A DNA stretch of 6,473 nucleotides from assembly GCA_025351205.1 (NCBI GenBank), contig JANXWI010000499.1, forward strand, positions 1 to 6,473. Direction: 5' to 3'. The notes below the pieces were generated by a model that worked only from the letters and a program-made list of their open reading frames with translations, was not told the origin of the DNA and searched no databases. The translations under genes and the position numbers were made by a program. The stretch comes from Deinococcus sp. (lineage in GTDB: Bacteria > Deinococcota > Deinococci > Deinococcales > Deinococcaceae). Position 1 is the stretch's first letter; every line of letters starts with the position of its first letter. Below, piece by piece: positions 1 to 5,014 of this stretch.

Positions 1-161
1 CGCCGCCTTCAAAGAGTATTCCAGTGTACTATTGGGTCATTTGTCCAGCCGCATGCTGCTCTCAGGAAAGAGTCTGGTCTGGCACGGTGAAGTACGGGTC
101 GTGTGGCCAGGCTCACCCGGAGAGCATGCGAGCGTGCAGGCGATCCGGGCAACTACACCTG

Positions 162-167
162 GGAGGT
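162..167 (+). promoter_or_regulatory. Shine-Dalgarno site that fixes the start at 173
   Basis: GGAGGT is a full match to the anti-Shine-Dalgarno core and lies 5 nt before ATG 173. It argues against the in-frame upstream start at 32, which would add about 47 residues unlike the rest of the protein. Confidence 0.85.
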
Positions 168-172
168 ACATC

Positions 173-442
173 ATGGGTTGGATTATCACGATTCTCGTTG
201 GCGCACTCTGCGGTTGGCTCGCCAGCATCATTATGAAGACCGACGGCCAGCAGGGCGCAATTGCCAACATTCTGATTGGTATCGTCGGCTCACTGCTGGC
301 GCAGTGGATTTTTGGTGGCCTGCTCAACATCGGTGGCAGCACCGTGGCGGGCAGCGGCTTTTCGTTCTGGAGCATCGTCTGGGGCGTGGTCGGGTCCGTT
401 ATCCTGATCGTCATCCTCAAGGCCCTCAAAGTTCTGCGGTAG
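173..442 (+). CDS. GlsB/YeaQ/YmgE family small membrane protein (transglycosylase-associated type)
   Basis: This is an 89-residue, almost wholly hydrophobic protein with three predicted membrane helices, at about residues 2-21, 28-50 and 65-85. The short loop after helix 1 carries K22, D24 and the Gln pair QQG, followed by the Gly-rich helix ANILIGIVGSLLAQW. The protein ends in a basic tail (KALKVLR). This layout and the Gly spacing match the GlsB/YeaQ/YmgE family (transglycosylase-associated protein). Those proteins are common stress-induced inner-membrane proteins of unclear biochemical role, and the 'transglycosylase' name is historical. The reading frame is open back to 32, but the ATG at 173 is preferred because GGAGGT sits 5 nt upstream and because the protein then begins with the family's usual first helix. 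The gene is a single transcription unit closed by a strong terminator. No convincing promoter was found in 1-172. The family call is confident; the function is not known. Confidence 0.9.
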   Translation: MGWIITILVGALCGWLASIIMKTDGQQGAIANILIGIVGSLLAQWIFGGLLNIGGSTVAGSGFSFWSIVWGVVGSVILIVILKALKVLR

Positions 443-458
443 TTCAATTCTTCTGCTG

Positions 459-490
459 ACCGCCAGCCTCCGGGTTGGCGGTTTTTTCTT
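459..490 (+). terminator. Intrinsic (Rho-independent) terminator
   Basis: A 10-bp stem pairs 459-468 with 473-482 (one G-T pair, otherwise Watson-Crick) around a TCCG tetraloop. It runs straight into six T residues (482-487). It lies 16 nt after the stop codon of the small membrane protein gene. It is the strongest terminator in the window and separates that gene from the downstream cassette. Confidence 0.92.
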
Positions 491-552
491 GCCTTCTCGC
501 AGGTCTGCCCGCCCCATCTGAACTGCCCCGCCTGATATGTCCCGCTCCAGCT

Positions 553-1029
553 GTGCCATCATGCTCAGCGCTCAGAGCACCTTCCTCCAGTCATTTGCAG
601 TGGCCCTCGCGGCTGCTGTTGTGGCTGGCGGCGGCGTTGTTCGTGGTGCAGGTGGCCGTACACGCCAGCGCGCCAACCAACATGAACGGCTCCGACATGA
701 ACATGGCCGAGTGGCTGACCGGAACATTGATGGGAACAGTGACGACTGACAGGGCGGCGGGTCATCACTCACCCATGCCTGGAATGCTTGCCTCCGACGC
801 GGTGCATGGGCACTCCGGCCCTGCGGGTTCAGGCCACGCCGACCACGCGAAGGGGTTGTGCTGCATGCCGCCCGTGGCCCTGGTCCCGGCCCTCTGGACA
901 CCGCCGCCGCCTGTGTTGACCACGCAGCCCCTGACGCCGCCAAAGGCGATTCATGAGGCGCTGAGACTGCTGCGGGCCACGGCGCGCGGGCCACCTCTGG
1001 AACGTGTTGCAGGCGTCCAGGCCGTCTGA
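553..1029 (+). CDS. Met/His-rich membrane-anchored or secreted protein, weakly DUF2946-like
   Basis: The product is about 158 residues if started at GTG 553. It has a short polar N-terminus, one hydrophobic segment (about residues 20-36) ending in a signal-peptidase-like HASA site (37-40), then a region rich in Met and His. That region includes the MNGSDMNM cluster (44-51), HH at 71-72, M75 and M78, H85 and H87, H95 and H98, and a CCM motif at 103-105. The C-terminus is Pro-rich and ends in an ARGPP-type stretch (144-148). A lone N-terminal hydrophobic helix, His/Cys in the middle and a basic 'R-x-PP' tail resemble DUF2946 proteins, which often sit near copper or metal genes. The resemblance was judged by eye and is weak. 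Third positions are strongly G/C from about 590 onward, which supports coding. The start is uncertain: no Shine-Dalgarno site is visible, the frame is open back to 475 inside the terminator, and TTG 595 is another option. It is the first gene of the cassette; its Met/His content suggests metal binding in the cell envelope (inference). Confidence 0.6.
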   Translation: MPSCSALRAPSSSHLQWPSRLLLWLAAALFVVQVAVHASAPTNMNGSDMNMAEWLTGTLMGTVTTDRAAGHHSPMPGMLASDAVHGHSGPAGSGHADHAKGLCCMPPVALVPALWTPPPPVLTTQPLTPPKAIHEALRLLRATARGPPLERVAGVQAV

Positions 1030-1140
1030 GAGCTGAGCTTTTTAACAGCACTCCGGCCTGAACCTCCGCTGTCACGCCCTCCAGACAGACGGAAGATCCG
1101 TTCCCGTGCAGCGCGCGCCGGGCAGTCTTCAGAGGTATTC

Positions 1141-1608
1141 ATGTCCAATACAGTCAAGTTCAGCATGTTCAGGCGTGTCATCCTCCTCACCGCCGCTACC
1201 CTCTTCTCGGTGGCCGCCGCGCACGCCACGGTCAGGACCGACACCGGCCTGTCGGAAAGCAAGGCCGGAGACTACGAGACCTACCGCCTCCAGGTGCCCG
1301 TCGAGAAGGACACGGCGACCACGCAGGTGCGGCTGGTCGTTCCGGCGGGCGTCAAGATCGGCAACTTCATGCCCGTCGCCGGATTTGTGCGGACCGTCAA
1401 GTCAGACGCCAAAGGCGTGATTTCCGAGGTGACCTGGACGGGCACCATCGCGCCGCAGGAGTTCCAGCGCTTCCTGTTCAGCGCGGCCAATCCGGCAAGC
1501 GCGGGCACGCTGGTCTGGAAGGTCTACCAGACCTACCAGGGCGGCACGGTGGTGAGCTGGGACGACAGCGACCCGGCCACCCCTGCCAGCAAAGTGAGCA
1601 TCAGGTAG
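1141..1608 (+). CDS. YcnI-like (DUF1775) secreted copper-binding protein
   Basis: This is a 155-residue exported protein. Residues 1-27 form a signal peptide: a basic start with R11-R12, the hydrophobic core ILLTAATLFSV, and an AAA cleavage site. Cleavage would leave H28 as the first mature residue (HATV). The mature part shows the DUF1775/YcnI pattern throughout: YETYRLQVPVEKD (45-57) with ATTQVRLVVPAGV after it, F77 and G81 in the 'F.P..G' stretch, EVTWTG (96-101), EFQRF (107-111), NP at 117-118, LVWKVYQTYQGG (124-135), and VVSW ending at W140. In characterised YcnI, the N-terminal His, a Glu and a Trp bind Cu(II). H28, E46 or E55, and W140 are the likely equivalents (inference; assigned by eye). 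It lacks the C-terminal membrane anchor found in many YcnI proteins and may be a free or cell-wall-associated chaperone. GAGGT lies 4 nt before the ATG, which favours 1141 over the in-frame ATG at 1165. The next gene begins 6 nt after the stop, so co-translation is likely. Confidence 0.88.
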   Translation: MSNTVKFSMFRRVILLTAATLFSVAAAHATVRTDTGLSESKAGDYETYRLQVPVEKDTATTQVRLVVPAGVKIGNFMPVAGFVRTVKSDAKGVISEVTWTGTIAPQEFQRFLFSAANPASAGTLVWKVYQTYQGGTVVSWDDSDPATPASKVSIR

Positions 1609-1614
1609 GACCCG

Positions 1615-2262
1615 GTGACGGCGGCGCGCTCCCCCCAACCTGCGCCCGGTCAGCCTGCGCCCGAGAAACCCGCCCCGAGGCGGCCCGCTTCCGGCTGGCT
1701 GCAACTGGCGGTGGTGGTGCTGCTGCCGCTCAACCTGGAACTGCTGCTGCGCCTCGCCGCGCTGGGCGCACTGGCCGAGCGCCGTGAGGAGCTGTACGGC
1801 TTCCTGTCGCTGCTATCTCTGCTGCTGGTGCTGCTCACGCGCTGGTCGCCGGGGCTGCGCCCGTACCGCCGCGCCCTGGGGCTGGCCGCCTCCTTGTATG
1901 GCCTGTACCACGGGCTGCTGGCGGTGCAGCACGTCCTTCAGGGCGATGCGAGCAATCTGCTTTTTCTCAGTCCCTACACTCAGGCGGGCATCTGGGCCGG
2001 AGTGGCGGCGCTTCTCGGCCTGCTTCCGTTGACGCTCACCTCGTTCGGGTGGGCGCAGCGGCGGATGGGTCGGGGCTGGAAACGCCTGCACCGCGCCGGC
2101 CCCTGGCTGACGCTGCTCTCGGCGCTGCACACCGCCTGGTCGGGCGTGCATTTCGGCCTGTCACCGCTGAGCTGGGCCTCGGTGCCCCTGCTTCTCCTCA
2201 GCCTGGCGCTGTTTCTGCTGCGGAAACGCCGGGCTGTTTCTCTCGTTACAAGGAGTTCCTGA
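1615..2262 (+). CDS. Ferric reductase-like transmembrane haem protein (MsrQ/YedZ-like domain)
   Basis: The product is a 215-residue integral membrane protein with a Pro/Ala-rich cytoplasmic N-terminus (1-27) and about six hydrophobic segments (28-50, 60-75, 86-106, 121-143, 160-179, 184-202). Two blocks match the ferric reductase-like transmembrane domain, as in MsrQ: RRALGLAASLYGLYH (85-99) with H106 following, and WKRLHRAGPWLTLLSALH (155-172) with H179 following. H99, H159 and H172 are the expected b-haem ligands (family knowledge; assigned by eye). No flavin or NAD-binding domain is present, so electrons must come from quinols or a partner. No MsrP-type molybdoenzyme is encoded nearby, so a methionine-sulfoxide role is not supported by context. 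Between two predicted copper-binding secreted proteins, reduction of Cu(II) or Fe(III) at the membrane is a plausible guess. The GTG start is preceded by AGGTAGGA (1603-1610), which overlaps the end of the upstream gene. The stop shares one base with the next ATG. Confidence 0.8.
   Translation: MTAARSPQPAPGQPAPEKPAPRRPASGWLQLAVVVLLPLNLELLLRLAALGALAERREELYGFLSLLSLLLVLLTRWSPGLRPYRRALGLAASLYGLYHGLLAVQHVLQGDASNLLFLSPYTQAGIWAGVAALLGLLPLTLTSFGWAQRRMGRGWKRLHRAGPWLTLLSALHTAWSGVHFGLSPLSWASVPLLLLSLALFLLRKRRAVSLVTRSS
2251..2255 (+). promoter_or_regulatory. Shine-Dalgarno site that fixes the start at 2262
   Basis: AGGAG lies 6 nt before ATG 2262, inside the last codons of the preceding membrane-protein gene. 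It supports 2262 over the longer in-frame start at 2049. The longer start would bury the signal peptide in the middle of the protein and overlap the upstream gene by more than 200 nt. Confidence 0.85.
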
Positions 2263-2708
2263 TGAATCACACCCTGATAAACCGCAAGCTTGTGATGGCC
2301 CTGCTGGCCCTGAGCGCTTCCCCCGCGCTGGCCCACGAACTCGCCCGCGACGGCAACGTGGCGGCCCTGATGCACACCGACCCGGACGACGCGCCGCTGA
2401 TCGGCAAACCCACCGCCGTGTTCTTTGAACTCAACGTGCGCGGCGGCAGAGCGATTGCGCTGGCGGGCTGCACCTGCTCGCTGAATGTTTATGCAGGCAG
2501 CGTCCGGGCCGGGGCCAGACCCGTCGTGCAGGGAAAGCTGCGGCAGGGCAAGGGGGAGATTCTGAGCGACGTGACCTTTCCCGCCGCCGGGGCCTACACG
2601 ATGGTGTTTCAGGGCAAACCGAAGACGGGCGCGGCCTTTGACCCTTTCAAGCTCAGCTGGACGGTGCGGGCCGACGTGACGGGTGCGGGCGGCACCATGA
2701 GCCACTGA
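2262..2708 (+). CDS. Small secreted protein with mature N-terminal His and a CxC motif (metal-cassette partner)
   Basis: This is a 148-residue exported protein. Residues 1-24 are a signal peptide: basic R8-K9, hydrophobic VMALLALSA, and an ALA cleavage site. Cleavage would leave H25 as the first mature residue (HELARDG). The mature part looks like a single all-beta domain. Notable pieces are LMHTDPDDAPLIGKPT (36-51), FFELNVRGG (54-62), a CTC motif (C70, C72), VYAGS, VTFPAAGAYTMVFQGKP (104-120), and FDPFKLSWTV (126-135). I recall similar proteins, with an acidic DPxDxP stretch after the signal peptide and a CxC in mid-domain, as uncharacterised secreted proteins in other bacteria, including cyanobacteria; I cannot name a family with certainty. 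N-terminal His, M37-H38 and C70/C72 are candidate metal ligands (inference). It is the last gene of the cassette and overlaps its neighbour by 1 nt (TGATG), so translation is probably coupled. Confidence 0.8.
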   Translation: MNHTLINRKLVMALLALSASPALAHELARDGNVAALMHTDPDDAPLIGKPTAVFFELNVRGGRAIALAGCTCSLNVYAGSVRAGARPVVQGKLRQGKGEILSDVTFPAAGAYTMVFQGKPKTGAAFDPFKLSWTVRADVTGAGGTMSH

Positions 2709-2741
2709 CCTGTGAACCACTGACCCGTGAACCACTGACGG
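2702..2741 (+). repeat. 15-bp tandem repeat spanning the gene's stop codon
   Basis: Two copies of a 15-bp unit (CCACTGACCYGTGAA; 2702-2716 and 2717-2731, one mismatch) are followed by a partial third copy that begins CCACTGAC (2732-2739). The unit contains the stop codon of the secreted-protein gene. Because 15 is a multiple of three, each copy restores an in-frame TGA preceded by a His codon. Confidence 0.85.
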
Positions 2742-2743
2742 GG

Positions 2744-2771
2744 GCGTGTAGCCCGTGGCGTGTGGCGTGTA
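2744..2771 (+). repeat. Heptamer tandem repeat (GCGTGTR, four units)
   Basis: There are four consecutive 7-bp units: GCGTGTA (2744-2750), GCCCGTG (2751-2757, diverged), GCGTGTG (2758-2764) and GCGTGTA (2765-2771). The array is noncoding and lies just after the 15-bp repeat, between the metal cassette and the tetrapyrrole block. Confidence 0.8.
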
Positions 2772-2798
2772 GGGAGGGCCAGGACTCCGAGATGAATC

Positions 2799-2816
2799 GG
2801 CCAACTCTGGCCTTTT
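2799..2816 (+). terminator. Probable intrinsic terminator of the metal cassette
   Basis: A 5-bp perfect stem, GGCCA (2799-2803) with TGGCC (2808-2812), encloses an ACTC loop and is followed directly by TTTT (2813-2816). A competing longer-range pairing of 2777-2782 with 2807-2812 is also possible. The T-tract is short, so efficiency may be modest. It sits about 90 nt after the last cassette gene and before the cobA-hemD promoter. Confidence 0.5.
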
Positions 2817-2866
2817 CCACAAGCTACGCGCCTGAACCCTTTCCCCAAATTCCCGCCCGCCGGCAC

Positions 2867-2872
2867 TAGCCT
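2867..2872 (+). promoter_or_regulatory. Putative -10 box of a leaderless cobA-hemD promoter
   Basis: TAGCCT fits the TANNNT form of the bacterial -10 box and ends 6 nt before ATG 2879, so transcription would begin at or next to the start codon. No Shine-Dalgarno site precedes this ATG, which agrees with leaderless translation as reported to be common in Deinococcus. No clear -35 box was seen. Confidence 0.5.
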
Positions 2873-2878
2873 GTACCC

Positions 2879-4378
2879 ATGACTTCCCGCGCCTTCGTCT
2901 CGCTGATCGGAGCTGGCCCCGGTGACCCCGGCCTGCTGACCCTGAAAGGAAAAGCCGCCCTGGAACGCGCAGACGTGGTGCTGTTCGATTACCTCGCCAA
3001 TCCTGAGCTGCTGAAATACTGCCCGCAGGCCCGCACGGTGTACGTGGGCAAGAAGGGATTCAGCGAGTACGTCTCGCAGGAGCAGATCACCGCTCTGGTG
3101 GTCAGCACGGCGCTGGAAAACGGCGGGCAGCGGGTGGCGCGGCTCAAGGGCGGCGACGTGTACGTGTTCGGGCGCGGCGGCGAGGAGGCCGAAGCCTGCC
3201 ATGAGGCGGGCATTCCCTTCGAGATCGTGCCGGGCATTTCCAGCGCCATCGCTGCGCCCGCCTACGCGGGCATTCCGGTCACGCACCGCTCGGTGGCCCG
3301 CAGTTTTGCGGTGCTGACCGGCAACGTGAAGGAGGGTGACGCCCACTACGAGCGGCTGAGCGGCATCGACACGCTGGTTCTCCTGATGGGCGTCAGGAAC
3401 CTGGACCTGATCGCCCGTGAGCTGATCGCGGCGGGCCGCGCCCCCCAGACGCCCGCCGCCACCATCCAGTGGGGAAGTACGCCGCAGCAGCGCACCGTGA
3501 CCGGAACGCTCAGCACCATTGCCGCCGAGGTCGAGCGGGCCGGGCTGGAGGCCCCCGCCGTGACGGTGGTAGGCGAGGTGGTGCGGCTGCGCGAACGCCT
3601 GCGCTGGTTTGACCTGGATCACAGGATGGGGGAGCACAGCGGCCCTCTGGTGGGCAAAAATGTGGCGGTCACCCGCACCCGCGACGGCGGCAGCGGGCTG
3701 GCCGACCTGCTGCGGACACGCGGCGCGAACGTGCTGGAAGTGCCGCTGATCCGTTTCGCCCCGGCCAGTGATCCGGGCGCGGTGGCCGATGCTCTGCACG
3801 ACACCGGCGCGCTCGACTGGCTGCTGCTGACCAGCAACCAGGCGGTCACGTCTCTGTTTGAGACCCTGGACGCCGCAGGGCTGGACGTGCGGGCGCTGGG
3901 CCGCATCAGGGTCGCAGCGGTGGGGCCGTCTACCGCCCGCAGTCTGCTGGAACGCGGCCTGCGGGCCGATTTCGTGCCGTCCATTCCCGGTGCCCGTCAT
4001 CTGGGCGCGGAACTTCCCGCCGGGGCCGGGGCGCGGGTGCTGCACCTCACCTCGCAGCTGGCTGAGGACGAACTGCAAGGGGCGCTGGAGGCCAGGGGCG
4101 TGAGGTACACGCGGGCCGAAGGCTACCGCACTGTGCCAGCTGAACTTGAACTGAACGAACTCGAACGCCTGAAGGGATCGGACGTGGTCACGCTCGCTTC
4201 AGGCAGCGCCGCCCGCCACCTGGCCGCGCTCGCCGGGACCGACTTCACGGTGGCCGTGATGGGGCCTCAGACCGCAGACGCCGCCCGTGAACTGGGCTTC
4301 CGGCGCGTGGTGGTGGCGGCCACGCCCAGCCTCGAAGCGCTGGTGCAGGCGGCAGAACTGGCGGTGGCCGGGACCTGA
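2879..4378 (+). CDS. cobA-hemD: Fused uroporphyrinogen-III C-methyltransferase / uroporphyrinogen-III synthase (CobA-HemD)
   Basis: This 499-residue cytosolic bifunctional enzyme has a SUMT/CobA domain at residues 1-245. It shows GAGPGDPGLLTLKG (11-24), RLKGGDVYVFGRGGEE (88-103), VPGISSA (118-124), GIPVTHR (131-137), LLMGVRNL (168-175), QWGSTPQQRTV (197-207) and TVVGEVVRLRE (229-239), which are the S-adenosylmethionine and substrate signatures of the family. A HemD domain follows at about 257-495: VAVTRTRDGG (262-271), LLLTSNQAVTSLF (315-327), VAAVGPSTARSL (345-356), TLASGSAARHLA (438-449) and VAVMGPQTADAARELGF (458-474). HemD closes hydroxymethylbilane to uroporphyrinogen III, and CobA methylates it at C2 and C7 to precorrin-2, the branch point to sirohaem and cobalamin. 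Each domain is about full length for its family. The order CobA then HemD is known from other bacteria. HemC is not in the window. The ATG has no Shine-Dalgarno site but follows a -10-like box by 6 nt. The precorrin-2 dehydrogenase that acts next is encoded just downstream. Confidence 0.95.
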   Translation: MTSRAFVSLIGAGPGDPGLLTLKGKAALERADVVLFDYLANPELLKYCPQARTVYVGKKGFSEYVSQEQITALVVSTALENGGQRVARLKGGDVYVFGRGGEEAEACHEAGIPFEIVPGISSAIAAPAYAGIPVTHRSVARSFAVLTGNVKEGDAHYERLSGIDTLVLLMGVRNLDLIARELIAAGRAPQTPAATIQWGSTPQQRTVTGTLSTIAAEVERAGLEAPAVTVVGEVVRLRERLRWFDLDHRMGEHSGPLVGKNVAVTRTRDGGSGLADLLRTRGANVLEVPLIRFAPASDPGAVADALHDTGALDWLLLTSNQAVTSLFETLDAAGLDVRALGRIRVAAVGPSTARSLLERGLRADFVPSIPGARHLGAELPAGAGARVLHLTSQLAEDELQGALEARGVRYTRAEGYRTVPAELELNELERLKGSDVVTLASGSAARHLAALAGTDFTVAVMGPQTADAARELGFRRVVVAATPSLEALVQAAELAVAGT

Positions 4379-4444
4379 AGATTCTCTGACCCGGCGACGC
4401 CCAGGACGGGACTTCCGGCCCCTGCGCCCCCTTTGCCTGCCCGG

Positions 4445-4450
4445 TATACT
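4445..4450 (+). promoter_or_regulatory. Putative -10 box of a leaderless promoter for the dehydrogenase-hemA pair
   Basis: TATACT is a five-of-six match to TATAAT and ends 6 nt before ATG 4457, with no Shine-Dalgarno site. The spacing is the same as for the cobA-hemD start. It argues for ATG 4457 and against the in-frame TTG at 4433, whose codons would overlap the -10 box. No convincing -35 box was seen. Confidence 0.62.
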
Positions 4451-4456
4451 CGGTTC

Positions 4457-5014
4457 ATGTTGCTCGCGGCCTTTCTCAACCTTCACGGCGAAACGGCGGT
4501 GGTGGTGGGCGGCGGTATGGTGGCCCTGCGGCGGGTACCGGTGCTGCTGGGTGCGGGCATGAACGTGAGCGTCGTCGCGCCCCGCATCGCACCGGAACTG
4601 CGGGCGCTGGACATAACCTGCCTGGAGCGTGAGTACAGAGTGGATGATCTGAACACAGCGGCACTGGTGCTGGCCTGCACCGACAGCGCAGCGGTCAATG
4701 ACCGCGTGACCGCCGACGCGCTGGGCCTGGGCCTGCTGGTCAGCCACGCCGGAAGCGCCGAGCGCGGCAACCTGCGTTTTCCGGCCACGCTGGAACGGGG
4801 CGGGGTTCAGCTGGCCCTGACCACGGGCCGCGAGCTGCCGATGCTGGCACAGGCGCTGCGGGAACGGTTGACGCAGGCGCTGCCCGAACATCTGCCGCTG
4901 GACGGCTGGGTGCGGCGCCGCGAGCAGGCCGTGACCCTGAGCGGCAGCGAGCGTGAGGCCGCCCTGGCGGGACTGCGCCGCGACATCCGGCTGGCCGTGG
5001 GACTGAGCGCGTGA
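4457..5014 (+). CDS. Precorrin-2 dehydrogenase, Met8/CysG N-terminal type (possible sirohydrochlorin ferrochelatase)
   Basis: This is a 185-residue enzyme. Its NAD-binding fold opens with HGETAVVVGGGMVALRR (10-26) and LLGAGMNVSVVAP (30-42), the Gly-rich motif of Met8p, SirC and the CysG N-terminal half. VLACTDSAAVNDRVTADA (71-88) matches the 'A.T...VN..V...A' block, and RFPATLERGGVQLALTTG (107-124) leads into the central helical part. The C-terminal helices are short, as in other stand-alone forms. The family oxidises precorrin-2 to sirohydrochlorin with NAD+, and some members also insert iron to make sirohaem. Aligned by eye to E. coli CysG, residue G99 (in VSHAG) falls where catalytic D104 (in CNVVD) is expected, and T123 falls where S128 is. 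The fold call is firm, but the chelatase activity is doubtful. The stop overlaps the hemA GTG by 4 nt, so translation is coupled. Confidence 0.88.
   Translation: MLLAAFLNLHGETAVVVGGGMVALRRVPVLLGAGMNVSVVAPRIAPELRALDITCLEREYRVDDLNTAALVLACTDSAAVNDRVTADALGLGLLVSHAGSAERGNLRFPATLERGGVQLALTTGRELPMLAQALRERLTQALPEHLPLDGWVRRREQAVTLSGSEREAALAGLRRDIRLAVGLSA

Noticed and set aside
124..137. Small hairpin GCATG/CGTGC upstream of the first gene
   Set aside because: It has a five-pair stem including one G-T pair, no T-tract and no link to a known regulatory element.
475..552. Start of the Met/His-rich protein at TTG 475
   Set aside because: The start lies inside the terminator hairpin of the previous gene, so no transcript from beyond it would carry the site intact.
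537..749. 70-codon frame starting at ATG 537
   Set aside because: It overlaps the Met/His-rich gene in another frame, and its later part becomes charged and featureless. A frameshift joining the two was considered, but the 553 frame already has a full hydrophobic segment.
2049..2261. Longer N-terminus for the secreted CxC protein starting at 2049
   Set aside because: It would overlap the membrane-protein gene by more than 200 nt and bury a clear signal peptide; AGGAG at 2251-2255 supports 2262.
2702..2740. Possible cobalamin riboswitch before cobA, prompted by GCCACTG at 2701-2707
   Set aside because: The motif is part of a 15-bp repeat and the gene's last codons. The B12-box and the rest of the conserved core are absent, and the start at 2879 appears leaderless.
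2724..2742. Hairpin CCCGT/ACGGG as a terminator
   Set aside because: It has only a 5-bp stem with a 9-nt loop and no T-tract; the hairpin at 2799-2816 is a better candidate.
2609..4078. 489-codon open frame on the minus strand opposite cobA-hemD
   Set aside because: It lies antisense to a well-supported enzyme, has a Gln/His/Arg-rich composition typical of the complement of GC-rich genes, and shows no family motif.
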